Below, in pieces: positions 22,001 to 32,807 of a stretch of 64,000 nt of DNA. Numbering within the stretch: the stretch's first letter is position 1; the number at the start of each line of letters is the position of its first letter. Made by a program: the position numbers and the translations under genes. The notes beneath the pieces are model-generated. The model was not told the origin of the DNA. It did not search any database and was given only the letters and a program-made list of their open reading frames with translations. Source of the DNA: Spirometra erinaceieuropaei (Eukaryota; Platyhelminthes; Cestoda; Diphyllobothriidea; Diphyllobothriidae); assembly GCA_902702965.1 (NCBI GenBank), contig CACRXP010000396.1, positions 487,060 to 551,059 of the forward strand. Reading direction: 5' to 3'.

Positions 22001-23805
22001 AAGTTAAGTTTCCCTATTTATGAAATTTATATTGTCCCCGATCAAAGTCATAAATCTGTTGCTAAAACAGGAACCTGTAATTTCAGTTAGAGAGATTACT
22101 TGAGTGAGATTGCAATGCCCACTGATATGGGAAATAGTCTTAGGTCATCTTAGTATGTTGGCTTTCTGACCACAATCGAAGGCCATGCTGCGAAAAACGC
22201 TAATAAAATCAATACTAATGTTCTATTCCTCTCCGATGTTAAAACATATTTTGTAGAAATACTTGAAAAGGATCCCTAATTAAACTACATTTGTAAACAT
22301 TACGTCATATTAAAGTGCCGTGTGTGAGAAGGGCTCATTTTCTACCACAAACGGTTTTTGATTAGGGAAGTTTTTAGATCTGTGCTGTTATTAATGCGGC
22401 TATTGTATTATGAATGTCGAGTAGATTTGATTATAAGTTCCATGAGCTCCAAATGATATCTCCTGAATGGCACGACGGAATGTACGATTTCTCTTTAAGG
22501 GACAGTTTGAAGCGTGTGCTTCGGAAACCCAAAGTTCCAGCGAAACCCCAGTTTGTGTTTGAAGTTATTCGTGGATAAACGTTCTCAGATCGAATGATAC
22601 ATGTTTTCGGAAGTTAGGAATTTAAAGATGTGATTTACCCCAAAAGGCGTGAGCAATGGTTGTTCTAGCATATGTTTGGCAGTATATGTTCAGACTAATA
22701 ATGACGTTAGAAATAAATGAAAATATCGCGATATCTAACTATTCAAGTGCATGTGTCTATTCTTATTCACAATCGAACATCTTTAATCGAAAGAATCCCT
22801 TCAGAACTAGCTTCAGGTCAATAAGCATTAAATCTCATTTTGGAAATTTCTTTCAACCAAAAACATATTTTAGCGTACCAAATTTTCGGAAAATACGATC
22901 TTATTTAAATTCTTGTATCTGCAGTAAAATTCCTCTGTCCTCTCGCGCAAAGCTTTAAGAATACCATCGTTAAATAATTATTCGTTTGCCATATTTGTCC
23001 TATAACTTTTATCTGTCCCAAACTACTTTCGAATCAGAAGTAATATATGATTTTTTCTCAAAATAACGTACGATTCCCGTTAAACACATATGGAGTAAAT
23101 AGTACCATAGGCCATATCTCAAAGTATGCTCTAGTATTTAATTTCCTGTATTTCTGAAGACTGGACGTCTGGAAATCATATCGTGTTCATTGCACTGGAA
23201 ATGGACATTTTGCTGTATTTAGGTTTAGACATCAACTCCTTAAAAAAGTATAAGCTGTATTTACAACGTGTTTGTTGAGGTCTTGTAGAGATCGACTGAC
23301 GCGAGAATCCATTTAAATTGTCAATCGCAGTTTGAATTTTATCTTCTAAGAGTTACCTCTGGAGTCAGTAGAAAAATATTCATGATCCGGACTTCTAACT
23401 TTTGCTTCCCTGAGAGGCGATATGCCCCTCCAGATTGGGGTTTGGTTGTCTTACGGCGCAGTATCTGATGGCTACTCAATGAAACATAGCCCTTCAATGA
23501 AAAATTTTCCATTCATCGGTCTTATCAGACAAAAATACCTGACGCAAATAATTTGTAATCATTCAACGATGTGGGCGCTGAAATAACTGATCGGCAAAGG
23601 GTCCTCATAGAATAAAACTATATCGAGTTAATTTAAACCGATTTTTAGATAGGAAATTTTGATTTCACGTGCTTAAATCCTACGCTTGCTTCAAAAGCGG
23701 AGCCGTACGGGCATTATGAAAATTTTCAAAAGTTTGATTCTCACCATGGTCAGCCAGACAGCCGGCGACGAGGAGATTCAGAGCAACCACGATGTCTCGT
23801 ATCAT
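15681..23805 (-). CDS. Secreted alpha-carbonic anhydrase, gene CA-1 (four exons; C-terminal exon not found)
   Basis: Zinc enzyme that interconverts CO2 and bicarbonate; the signal peptide predicts secretion or surface exposure. Join 23805-23745, 21191-20979, 19650-19499 and 16010-15681; every junction has GT and AG in the right phase, giving 252 codons without a stop. Seen in order: signal peptide (residues 1 to about 18), a WSY then NW start of the fold, MCSG and QSPIAL, NNGHS carrying the proton-shuttle His (family numbering His64), FHFHWG with zinc ligands His94 and His96, GSEHT with the gatekeeper Glu106, EMHIV with the third zinc ligand His119, then SLTTPPCTE with Thr199 and the second conserved Cys. 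All catalytic residues are present. Secreted members are usually about 300 residues, so some 40-60 C-terminal residues are missing. Introns are full of transposons. A paralogue (CA-2) lies on the other strand at 52-60 kb. Alternative: a non-expressed copy, but the frames are intact. Confidence 0.9.
16318..17163. mobile_element. MITE with internal tandem duplication, in CA-1 intron 3
   Basis: Left terminus at about 16326 (CTTATGAAATTTTAACTG). A segment of about 400 bases occurs twice: 16375-16749 and 16775-17162 both end in AGCAGCAACCACCCTTCAGA then CTTAATCGTC. No right arm follows. Confidence 0.7.
17164..18024. other. Intron 3 of CA-1, nothing recognised
   Basis: No repeat family shared with the rest of the window and no coding signal. 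Ordinary intronic or old repeat sequence. Confidence 0.5.
18025..18169. repeat. Inverted pair of PLE hammerhead ends without coding sequence
   Basis: Arms 18025-18091 and 18106-18169 are near-perfect reverse complements around a 14-base loop. Each arm contains the PLE terminal block: GAATCCGAAACGTCAGGC, AATAAAG and CTTGTTCCAACGATCGCTTC or close variants. The ribozyme core is cut at the loop: TTATGA stands where CTGATGA is expected. Confidence 0.8.
18373..18835. repeat. GC-rich dispersed repeat, copy 2, ending in a GT run
   Basis: Matches copies at 7553, 18990 and 32808. Overlapping frames of 90-118 codons on both strands arise from composition, not coding. A short (GT)n run lies at about 18814-18831. 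Confidence 0.7.
18990..19302. repeat. GC-rich dispersed repeat, copy 3
   Basis: GTGTGGACCAGAGGGTGTGG, CGCCAAGGTGCGGGCTCGGC and GACACCGGGCTCTGGTGGG align with copy 2, head to tail. Lies in CA-1 intron 3, close to exon 3. Confidence 0.7.
19499..19650 (-). CDS. CA-1 exon 3: first two zinc ligands
   Basis: 152 nt, acceptor TTGCAG at 19651, donor GTTTGT at 19498. Encodes [14 protein letters not shown], then QFHFHWG (two zinc-binding His), RGSEHTLDG and FPLE at the end. The final Glu is Glu117 of the family; its partner His119 follows in exon 4. Confidence 0.93.
19858..20095 (-). mobile_element. PLE group B 3' end fragment
   Basis: The minus strand encodes the tail of the group B endonuclease ([19 protein letters not shown]) and its 3' non-coding end. 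It forms an inverted repeat with 20657-20905. In CA-1 intron 2. Confidence 0.65.
20255..20905 (+). mobile_element. PLE group B copy, GIY-YIG region and 3' end
   Basis: Matches 48421-49150 base by base over long blocks. Decoded peptide pieces: [53 protein letters not shown] and TLCAQLN. Frameshifts and stops make it a pseudogene. It sits in CA-1 intron 2 on the strand opposite to the gene. Confidence 0.75.
20979..21191 (-). CDS. CA-1 exon 2: N-terminal part of the catalytic domain
   Basis: 213 nt. The acceptor is a pyrimidine stretch ending TATAG at 21192; the donor GTGAGT starts at 20978. Encodes [30 protein letters not shown] and, at the end, SATNNGHS. The Cys of MCSG is the first half of the disulfide typical of secreted alpha-CAs; the His of NNGHS is the proton shuttle. 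The exon leaves one base (T) to begin the Leu codon of exon 3. Confidence 0.92.
21244..21540. repeat. Degenerate telomere-like array (TTAGGG strand)
   Basis: Dense variants of GGGGTTAGGGTTAGGCG and GGTTGGGGTT on the plus strand. It lies in CA-1 intron 1, about 50 bases from exon 2. Confidence 0.8.
22048..22625. mobile_element. Strongly decayed MITE in CA-1 intron 1
   Basis: GAGATTACTTGAGTGAGATT resembles the family left arm, and blocks at 22230-22480 follow the order of its inner part. Termini are not clear. Confidence 0.4.
22640..23740. other. CA-1 intron 1, nothing recognised
   Basis: AT-rich. A 100-codon frame (22656-22958) has a biased composition and no known domain. Confidence 0.45.
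23745..23805 (-). CDS. CA-1 exon 1: start codon and signal peptide
   Basis: ATG on the minus strand at 23805-23803, then Met-Ile-Arg-Asp, a hydrophobic core ([14 protein letters not shown]) and Asp-His, ending one base into a codon at 23745 before the donor GTGAGA. Chosen as exon 1 because the first exon of CA-2 is nearly the same peptide with the same length (61 nt), phase and donor, and because it joins in phase to exon 2 (G plus GT gives Gly). A signal peptidase cut after Cys-Leu-Ala is plausible. Confidence 0.85.
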
Positions 23806-23842
23806 TGGTTGTCTGTTCAGGAAGATGAAAAGATAATCAGTC
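23806..23842 (-). promoter_or_regulatory. Putative splice or trans-splice acceptor just upstream of the CA-1 start
   Basis: Minus-strand sequence upstream of the ATG reads as a pyrimidine-rich tract (CTGATTATCTTTTCATCTTC) followed by GAACAG and a 6-nt leader before the ATG. The same order, with only a few changes, precedes the CA-2 start. Flatworms trans-splice a spliced leader to many mRNAs at such sites; an ordinary 5'UTR intron acceptor is the alternative. Confidence 0.4.
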
Positions 23843-23844
23843 GG

Positions 23845-24645
23845 GGTTGGTGCACGTGGGAAGTTAATTGACTAAATTCTGCGTACCCAGACTAAACATT
23901 AAAGTCGCAGAAAGGTTTTGAAAAACCATAACGTGAGAGCTTAACTGACAAGATGATCGATTAAATGTGAGAACGTATGTGCTCCTTAAAATAATATTTT
24001 CACTCGAAGCTCACTTGATGCACTACTTTCGAACTTACAGAAAGCGGTTTAGAAAGCGCGCGACGGAGGAAGGTGCGGCAAACCATTGTTTATTCAGTCC
24101 TTTATATAGAGCTACCTTCTTCCATGACAACCAGCCTCGACCACGTTTCAGTCAGCGCGCAGTAGCCAACGGGGCTCTGCGACGATGCGAACTGGTCAGC
24201 GCTGGCAGGGCGTGCAAAAAATCCTTGACGTTAGGAACTGCAGACTTTCAAATTAGGGTCGAGTCGGCTTTCCCTGCGTGTGTGTTTCGCGCGACCCGTC
24301 AAACGTTAACTGCCAGAGGATTGACAGACGAGGAGAAAACCTCCCCCCCTCTCTCCGCGATGGATCGCGTAAATGCAGCAGGTGAAAGCCTGCATACTGC
24401 TTCCTATTAGACTGTTAGTCAGACGCACATACTCCATCCAGACCTCCTCTGTTACCGCAGGTTTAAAATATCTGAAAAAAGATAAGTTTGATCGACAGAC
24501 TAGACATAGAATTGAATAAATCATAATTAGCAACCGAAAGAGATTCGCGCCGACTACCCCGCATCCTTACGGACTTCATATGCCAAGTCAACCCCTCCCC
24601 TCGTATCTCGTATTCTACCAGTAGGAATTTTCCATTTCTAGGGTA
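23845..24645. other. Upstream flank of CA-1, nothing recognised
   Basis: A frame of 147 codons (23967-24410, plus) has no recognisable domain and no partner exon; treated as chance. No clear TATA box is supportable. Confidence 0.4.
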
Positions 24646-24649
24646 CTCA

Positions 24650-25030
24650 GCGAGTGATCTCCTGAGAAGACGCCTTGATTGAGCTGTTCAACGAACCTTC
24701 CCAGCAGCAAAAGTGTGAGCATTATTCTCCACCAGACATATTTCACGTGGGTAAGGTAAGGATGGATTACCAAATCAGACAAGCTGTATGGAGTCCTATA
24801 CCTTCACCTCCTCTTGAAGTTCAGTTTACATTGGTTCCATGAGTCGGCGTCTATCCAAAAGAACACAAGAGCATCTCCCGGCATGGTTCAGAAAAGGCAA
24901 AATTAAATGCCACATCAACACCACTCTTGTATATATTGGTGATTCTTGGCATTGTGGTGGCCTCGCGCGTAATTCGTAGGTGTCGGGCTCAATCAGGTTG
25001 CGAAACAAGGAAAGTCTGCAACTACGCTGG
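24650..25030 (+). mobile_element. PLE group B remnant
   Basis: GAAGACGCCTTGATTGAGCT and CAACGAACCTTCCCAGCAGC follow the order of 48470-48530; then MSRRLSKRTQEHLPAWFRKG matches the endonuclease helix ([19 protein letters not shown]). Later parts are scrambled. Confidence 0.65.
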
Positions 25031-25905
25031 CCAACTGCAGACGATTTCCCGCATTTTTATCTCCTGGCATGGCACTCCCCAACCCTTTCTGCATCAATAC
25101 GAATAATCATTAGCTAACTGGATTTATGCCGACTATCTCTAAATGCCCCGCCCTCTATCGCATTTATCTCATCCATGTCGCGCGAAATGAGGAGTATTAC
25201 CCGACTATTCTCATTGCCCACATACTTTAAATGGCCATGTCACCGTACACATTTATCAGTCTAATTGCCTGAGTGACGAAGGACGGACGATCTATCTGCC
25301 GTAGTTTCTGCGTATTCTGCACCTGAGAGAACATACCCCCAGCTCCAACAGACATGCGGTGGCCTGGTCTTGGGAATTGCATGTGACAAAAATACTACTT
25401 AATCGCATGGTTCAAAATACTGTCATTCCTAAACGAACGGCAGAATATGTGACGCGAAAGTGGTTGGAAGGAACGTCGGTTCAACCCATCTGTCTCAGAG
25501 TCTGCACGAGTTCGCGTCTCCGCTTGTCTGGCATTAGGTTCGCTAACTTTTGTAAAATTGCTCACAACTCCATTTTAATTCGGTGCATGTTGATTGAGTC
25601 GACTACCAGAGTTTTCTGGTTGCAGTCAAAAATTGGCACCCTCACTTGGGATTTGGTGAATTGCAAACGAATTGTATAAAGTTCAGCAGTTTAAGGTCAT
25701 GTTAGTGTCTAGCGTTTTCGTGTGGAACTTACGTTCATGAAATGGATGCATAGTGTTTATTCGATTATTCCCTAATGTGTAATCAAAAAAGAGTGAGGTT
25801 AATTTGTGTGAGTTCAAGCATTAAGAAGAACAGGCGTCGAGGTTGTTTTGTGGATTTTTGTCAAAATAACAATGGTTAGCGAGTCGAATATCATACCAGG
25901 CCAGT
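25031..25905. other. No recognisable gene
   Basis: One frame of 106 codons (25359-25679) without known motifs; nothing else. Confidence 0.4.
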
Positions 25906-25908
25906 GGC

Positions 25909-26884
25909 ACAGTAGATGCGCTAACTCATGGTAGGTTAGTCGAAATTCTGAAATGCGAAAAAGTACTTAGACAGGGTCTTAAAATTAATCACGTAGCATA
26001 ATTTTATAATAATCCAGTTGCCCTGAGATGGCGACTTTCGAAAGGACTTCTTTCCGGCCGTATGCAAAGAACACACTTTAAAAATGACTGCTTTTATAAC
26101 ATGAATTTGTCTCATTGAATTTCAATTATTCAAAAAATTAAATTAAATTTCATGGAAAACATTGACAAAAATATTAATTCTTTTGCTCAATAAGTGGAAA
26201 ATTACGTCTTCTTCCAGTTGTATACCCGATGAAAGGGCATCATTCGGTTTCAAAAACCTTCCTAATTCTCGACTAATTTCGAAACCGACCTGTCGTTACA
26301 CTTGTTTTCAGGGTTTCCAAACTATAAGTCGTATATTTTCCGCATACGGAAAGCCATGCAGTTCTCTACTTATTTGAGAGGAGGTCGTATCGTGGTTCAT
26401 AACATTGAGCAGTGGATTTGAGCCATTGTGTAAACTTTATGAGTCACATTAGCAAATGCAGAGACACGATATATTATGAACAAGCATTTCACGATGTTAA
26501 AATATTGCATAACTAGAAACTTCTTGAAAACTGAATTATAACCTTCCTTCGAGTATAAAATTGGAAAACGACGTATTTTTTGCAAAATGAGTAAGAGAGT
26601 GAACAATTTAATGACTTTTTCCATGAAACACAATTAAACCTATAAGGGCACTAAAAATCAGTGAGAAACGTTCATGCTATATAAGCAGTCATTTTTAAAG
26701 AGTGTGGTTTTTGCATGCGGTCGGAAGGAAGTTAGTTCAAAAGGCGACATTTCGAGGTAGCTGACTTATTAGAGAATTATGTTACGTGATGATGGATTTT
26801 AAGACCCTGCTTAAGTAATATTTTGGAACGAAAATGTATTTCGTAATTTCGGTAAACGTTTTATGAGTTAGCATACCTACCGTA
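25909..26884. mobile_element. Palindromic MITE with clear terminal inverted repeats
   Basis: Starts CACAGTAGATGCGCTAACTC and ends TATGAGTTAGCATACCTACC then GTA: inverted copies of the family terminus TACAGTAGRTGTGCTAACTC. The CAGT start next to TA is like Tc1/mariner-type MITEs. Confidence 0.75.
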
Positions 26885-27760
26885 TTCTAAACGGTTGCAA
26901 ACGAATTGCTTGAAATTACCAAACACAATACTAGCCTAGTAGGGAGATCAAAACCGCTTCTTATGTGTGAGGGCAGATTGCTTAACTTAGAGAATGGCAT
27001 CATTTAATTAAACTGTGTTAATTGACCGGTTAAACGTCCACGAAACAGCATGTTAATCTGGCTATGTAAACAGCCTTGCCAATCGGAGGTCGCACTTTGT
27101 AAACACTGTAGAACCGACACCAAGTTAACTTAAGACAATATAAAGTGTTATGATAAAAGTATTTTCACTATCTTGTTTGTCGCAAGCAGTTTCTCCGCAA
27201 TACTGATAACGACGAGATAAAGAGGAAGGAATATGTTCATTTTAAACATAAAAACACCTATCGATCGATGCATGGATGGCCCCGCCAATACACACTGCCA
27301 ATAGTAAGTCCAGAGGGTTTTGTTTAAAGTCATTAATATATTTCGGGATCTGGCCAGACCTTTCCGTTCCTCTTAGAGAGATTTGATTTCCTCAAAAAAT
27401 ATCCCTCTTAAGTGCACGAGGTTTGCCGTGCTCAGCCTACTTCAATTTTCCATCTTCTTCGATGCTTCGTTTAGAGTAATGTGTTAGACATCATTTTCAT
27501 TTGATTCGAAATGTCAGGACATCTTCGGCGCCTTACGGGATTGCCAACATAAAGAAAAGCGTGGGCGTTTTGCGACAGGTTGAGATCGCACGCTCTGATC
27601 GGATTATGGGACATACCTGCCCCATTGTGTCTCAAGGCCCGACCTAGAGCTCACGATGATAGGTACATAACAGCCAAAAGCATATGCTGAAGGGAGCCAC
27701 AACGAAGAATTCATATGTTTCGGCAGATTTTGAATAATTCATATTGATCCAACTGTGAAA
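26885..27760. other. No recognisable gene
   Basis: No coding or repeat similarity seen. Confidence 0.4.
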
Positions 27761-27766
27761 AACTCG

Positions 27767-27849
27767 GCGCCTCGGTGGGATTCGAACCCACACAGTAAGG
27801 GGAAGGCTTTAGTACAGCCAATGCTCTAAACACCGGAGCTACGAGGCCC
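27767..27849 (-). tRNA. tRNA-like Pol III element, probably tRNA-derived repeat
   Basis: Minus strand: acceptor arm GGCCTCG with CGAGGCG (end pair mismatched), D arm GCTC..GAGC, anticodon arm GGCT-GTACTAA-AGCC (nominal anticodon ACU), extended variable region, T arm GTGGGTTCGAATCCCAC, then CGCCGAG and a T run like a Pol III terminator. Related copies lie at 28046 (plus) and 38586 (minus). Multi-copy state and imperfect pairs suggest a repeat rather than a working Ser-type tRNA. Confidence 0.5.
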
Positions 27850-28045
27850 CGCCGGACGACGCGACTTTAATCACATTTGGGTCAAGTTACCCGCCCAACC
27901 TACTGCAATGTCTGGAATCCATCAAATCTGTTAGAGCAAGTTAACTGCCCCGACAGGATTTCCTAAGTAATTCCCCAAGAATCCACCAGATAACTATCAG
28001 GCTCACGTAATTCATGGATGTTTTGGCAGATTTTGAATAATTCGT

Positions 28046-28125
28046 AGTTCGAGTGGTTAGAGGGTTGGCTGTACTAAAACCTTCTCCTTACTGCGTGGGT
28101 TCGAATCCCATCGAGGCGTCGAGTT
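28046..28125 (+). tRNA. tRNA-like Pol III element, inverted partner
   Basis: GTTCGAGTGGTTAGAG (box A region), GGCTGTACTAAAACC, GGGTTCGAATCCCATCGAGG (box B) and a T run after CGTCGAG. Inverted relative to the copy about 200 bases to the left; both share flanking blocks (TTTGAATAATTC, ACAGTTGG). Confidence 0.5.
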
Positions 28126-28139
28126 TTTTACAGTTGGGT

Positions 28140-30470
28140 CAAATGAAAGGACGAAGAAATTAGATTTCTTAGCCATCATCAACCAGCCGCATCCAACCCC
28201 AGGCTTTTGAGGCACCTTGGATTCAAGTCTGAGATCTCTACTCCTTTAGCCAGTTAGCGTTGACAATAGCTGACTGTTTGATGGACATACTTAAAATCAT
28301 TGTCTCCGTTTAAATCTGGGCCATAATTTCAAAAAGACACCTAGTCCAACTCGGGCGTACAAGTCAAAGACGTTCACTTTAGCCTTAAAGTCCTTGAACA
28401 TTTGCACGTTAATTCTATTGAATACAGAGTTTTGCCGCTGAAGACATTTAGCTGAAACGTTATTTGGTTTGGAAGTAAGTAAAATTTAGTTTCATTAGTT
28501 GACCATCAATTGTGCGGTAGCTTGCTGTAGACTACAGTTCGGCTTAGAGTAATAATTAATCCTTTAATTCAAAATCATCTACCTACGGTTCCCTCAAGCA
28601 TAATCTGACCATTTTCATTGACAATAAATATAAGTGAATAAAAAAGTCATTTTTAATGTGGGATGTAGATAACGTAGCATGCTTAGTGATTTACAAAGCC
28701 GATCAAATGTGACCAAGCATATTTAGATATGTTTTTTGTAGGACAATTGACGCATTTATAGTTTAATTAGGTTGCCTTAAGTGCTACTTAAAAGGTATTC
28801 TGTCGTGCAGAATACATTTACAAGTTATTGTTTTAACGAACACAAGTCACAGGTCTGAAAACATCAAAATTTACGAGTACTCAGGCGATTATTCGAACTT
28901 GGGCAAAGTGACTCCCACTGACGTCGAAATACTTCGGTTTCCTTCAATTCCGACCCACGAATGAGTTAGGCAGGAGCTTTGAGACAAGGACATAATTAAC
29001 ATTAAATCAACTTACCAAAGTCCGTAGTTGCGTGCGAACTTAGGGAAGCCACAACCTGTGCACAGTGACCTTGCTCCTGCAGACTGACCATACAGAAATC
29101 CTTCATTTATTTGTCCAATGAGAATACTCCAGTGCAATTTCTCCCATTTAATTTGAGATATTCACAGCGAACTACCTGACTACCTGGCCGGATTGCTAGA
29201 ATGGGCTATAGGGCTTAATTATTATTCCAAGATTTCGACAATGTTAAGAAACTTTTTGCGCGAAAACTGCACAACAAGAGGAGGGCGCCAGGTTTAATTT
29301 GAGCAGACGACGATGTTATCGTTCGCTTCGCCGACACTACCGGCTCCACTGCCATGCCAAACAAGACAGACGAAACATGAGGGATGTTGCCCCTTCTAAG
29401 AAAATTCTATTGATGTACATCGCCTGATCCATAGAGTTAACAAATTGTCACACTCACCAGCCAGTAATTTACTGAAGCGCCAAAGAGATGGGAGATTAGT
29501 TCCAGAACTGCTATTTACAAATTTCACAAAACTGACTTCTCACTGCAATTGGTACGTTCAACACTTACCTAAGGGGCTATTTTACCACATCCTTTCATCC
29601 TTGAGGAAGGCCAAATAATCCACTAATGATTAAAAGCACGACTTCTGGGCAGACTAGAGAGAATTATAAATTGAAATTGATGAGATAATGATATTACTTG
29701 GCGTGGTCTCACTGCTCAGGTGTCTGTAAAGGAGTTAAGTTTTCCGCTGCGAGAGACTGCAATTTCATGGGCTCACCCCTATCTCAGATTTTTTGGTGAC
29801 AGATGTCATACGTACAATTTAGAAAATACACCTCCCAAAGTTGTCATTGTAAAAATGGGACTACTGGGAACGCTAAAGGCTAAACTAACACTCACTGCGC
29901 AAAGAGAAACATCTATTTTTGAAAAGCTCACATGAATGACCGTTTCTCATTTGAAACGAGAGACTGCATGGTGAATACAGACGCCAGTCTTCACAGAGAG
30001 GCCTACGAAAAAGCTATTAAACAACTGAGCCCAGTCAGTCCCCTAATGAAGTCACCAGACTGAATGTTAACACTTATTGTATGCCATCTCGACGCTGCCA
30101 GGCTCTTGGCTTTATGTCGTTGGCACGCGCACTTACGTCGTGTAAGCTCCCTTTTTTAGACCGAATTCCCCCAGACACCGGCCTGGATTACTGCGTGTGG
30201 CCTCAGGTGATTTTATTAGACCAGACGTCTGTAGTGAAATCTAATTTTATACACCAAACAGCGGTGGAAGCGATGTGTACTTTTATTGTTACAATTTTTA
30301 GCCGCTCGAATCACACTGTGGGTGCTTAAGGTGCTCATCCCACGAGCAGTTCTGTGGTGTTCGTTCGCGTTATGCGAAACTGCAAGTAAAAACTGACTCT
30401 CGCAACATGCGTCGGTCGAGTCGGGAACCGATTCCGCGAATGAATTTCGATTTTTGCTGAACATGCCTGC
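28140..30470. other. No recognisable gene
   Basis: A 2.3-kb stretch with only short frames and no shared repeats that I can see. Confidence 0.4.
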
Positions 30471-30474
30471 GGGA

Positions 30475-30491
30475 GGGGGGGGGGGGGGGGG
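30475..30491. repeat. Run of 17 G
   Basis: Seventeen consecutive G on the plus strand. A possible assembly or polymerase slippage point; G-quadruplex forming in principle. Confidence 0.9.
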
Positions 30492-30739
30492 TTAGGTGGA
30501 GGTTTTCTGCTGCGACTGCCTTTACGCTCCTGTTACATCGGCAGTCGGTCAACAGACACAGGTCGGTCCAGCAGAAGTTGGACCTGTGTGCCGAAAATCG
30601 AAAACGAATTGCAGAGGCCGCGTACTCCAACTTCCGTGTTAGTGAGTGCGCAGTTATGACAAGGATGCAGGCGCGTGCGAGAGCCTTTCACGTCTCTGAG
30701 TGTCCCATCGTCTGTCTGCAAGCATCAGGAACGACTACA

Positions 30740-31430
30740 GTTGACGTGCTAATTCATGATGATGTTATGGTAAGACCGGATAGAATTTCGTCTTCCTGTG
30801 TAAAATTCTTAAGACACAAAAAGAAACTCCTCTACAAGCTATGCCTAAGTGACAACCTCAGGGGCGATACCATCTAAATAAAAAAGAGATTACCAGACTA
30901 AATCACATGGCCGTAAGTCAGCTTTTTCCCTCTTCTTCCTCTCCTCCTTTTTCTCATTCCTCTGGTGAAATTTGGAAGAATCTTAAGCGTCCCACTGGCC
31001 ATTGTAACACACTGGGACAAGTGGATGCTGATTTAGACTCCTTAAACAAGGATCTAACTTTTAACCACCATGACTCCCATCTACCTTTAAACGACATTTC
31101 TCTACTACCAGGTGCCTTCCCACACATGTGTGTGGCAACAGTAAAGGAAAACCTAAAAAATGTCCGTGGATCAACAGCTGCCGGACCGGATACTGTCTCA
31201 CCAATTCTTTTTAAATCTTGTAGTTCTCAAATAGCCCCTGTTTTAACACACCTGATTAACATGTCTTTCACGGAGTCCAAGGTTGCTGACGCCTGACGTA
31301 CAGTGAAAATCACTCCTATCTCTAAAAACTCACTAGATTTGGTCCTAACTATTTTAAGCTGATTGCCTACTCTTCAACATTATTAGAACTTGCTGAACGA
31401 GTTGTCCCTGCTCCCATGGTGACGGTGAGT
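30740..31430 (+). mobile_element. Non-LTR retrotransposon (LINE) fragment, N-terminal RT region
   Basis: The frame 30907-31296 holds NDISLLPGAFPHMCVATVKE, then STAAGPDTVSPILFKSCSS and IAPVLTHLINMSF: the LINE RT finger region (AGPDxxxxxLLK.., then TLxHLxNxSL). After a stop, VKITPISKN and YFKLIAYSSTLLELAERVV continue the RT pattern (Pxx K, NYRPI.. T). RTE/CR1/Jockey-like, exact clade not decided. 5'- and 3'-truncated. Confidence 0.7.
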
Positions 31431-31850
31431 TGGATTAATGGCTTTTTTACAACAGACCTAAAAAACAGAGTGTTAGATTTGACCTCTTCTCATCATTAAT
31501 GACATAAACGACCTGGGTTCTATGGGGCATAGCATTTGCAGGGACGCCATGCATCCATTTATTTCCCAGTTTCTACAAAACGGACTACTAAGTGTGCTAA
31601 TTTCTGCTGAATAAGAAAAGGATTTGGAATAAACACGCCAAGGCATTACACCCATTTATTCTGCAAAGATATTTCCAAATTAACCGAGAGACAGTGAACA
31701 CTTCTTTTAGGTTTATGCGAACAAGAATTCGAAAGAATTGAAAACGAGCTTATTCCTGCCGATAAGACAACCTGACTGGGTATTGCACCCATTGGTGTTA
31801 TTATTTGACATTTAAGCAAATTTCATCTGTTAAAATTAGGAATTACAGGA

Positions 31851-31996
31851 ACATCCAAGGAATCTACCGGGTGCGTGATCACCCTGTGTCGAGAGGCAAC
31901 CTGACCGACAACGTGACCTACGAATTTAACTTCCCTCGGGACGCCTCGAACAAACTAATCTGGGCTTTCTTCAGTACGCCGACATCCGAGGACTAA
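31851..31996 (+). CDS. Possible isolated exon, unknown product
   Basis: GC-richer than its surroundings, open from a possible acceptor (AATTACAG at 31843-31850) to a stop at 31994. Encodes IYRVRDHPVSRGNLTDN, EFNFPRDASNK and WAFFSTPTSED. No domain recognised. Coding-like composition is the only support. Confidence 0.2.
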
Positions 31997-32047
31997 GATG
32001 AGCACCCAACCAGATGGATTTATATCGCCCTTCTCCGGCCCCCGACT

Positions 32048-32272
32048 TTACACGAAGATACCCACAGGCACTGTGAATGTGTGCAGAACGGTGGTCGGAC
32101 AGTCCTCCAGCTCGAATACCTCGCGAAACTGTGTGCATTCTGTCAAGGAAACCGGACAGGCCGCATAGTCTTCAGCTCGGTAACAGGACTCCTCACAAAT
32201 ACGAGCCTGCGTTATGACGCTGATACGTTGAGGATTCCTTCCCCATGCCCAAAAAACCTGCCACCAAATCAC
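32048..32272 (-). CDS. Possible isolated exon, Cys-rich unknown product
   Basis: Minus-strand frame with ICEESCYRAEDYAACPVS, TECTQF, ELEDCPTTVL and a stop at 32048. Even Cys spacing suggests a small secreted domain, but I recognise none, and it faces another unproved frame 50 bases away. Confidence 0.2.
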   Translation of the reverse strand: MIWWQVFWAWGRNPQRISVITQARICEESCYRAEDYAACPVSLTECTQFREVFELEDCPTTVLHTFTVPVGIFV

Positions 32273-32807
32273 TCTAAGTTAGCCGAAGCATGCCTTTTCA
32301 CGAAACGTCTTGTCTTCTTTGAAAAGCATTACTTATGCGCGTTTTCAATCCTGCATTTAGATCATTTTTTGGGAATGTTTCTAACCATTTTGAATTTTGC
32401 AAGCACTTCAACGGGTTTTGGGGTCTGCAAAACGGAATTACCCCTCCTTCCGCATCATTAACTGTGTCCGATTTGAGGCGAAAATTGATTTTCAATCCGG
32501 ATAGAGCGGCACCGACCAATCTTCTTGGGCGTCATGCTACTACTTAATGTTCATTGTATCGAAATTGAACAATTAAAGCATACTCAAATCAGTTGCTTTC
32601 ATTGGACCTCTATTGGGAACGCGCTTCAGGACATTACGCCCACGGAGCTCGGTGGGTCAGTTTGAACCATACTGCACGACAGCGAATTCCTTTTCACGTC
32701 TTTTTAACAGTTTCTAAAAATAAGTAAAAAAGACTTCAAACGAAAACTGGACTCGCGAAGTAAAATGTCTGACATGCAATCCTCAAGTATAACTTCGTGC
32801 TCCTAAA

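Noticed and set aside
21704..22090. 128-codon frame in CA-1 intron 1
   Set aside because: Its end runs into a decayed MITE and it shows no domain; likely chance.
23967..24410. 147-codon frame upstream of CA-1
   Set aside because: No recognised motif, mixed composition and no paralogue near CA-2.
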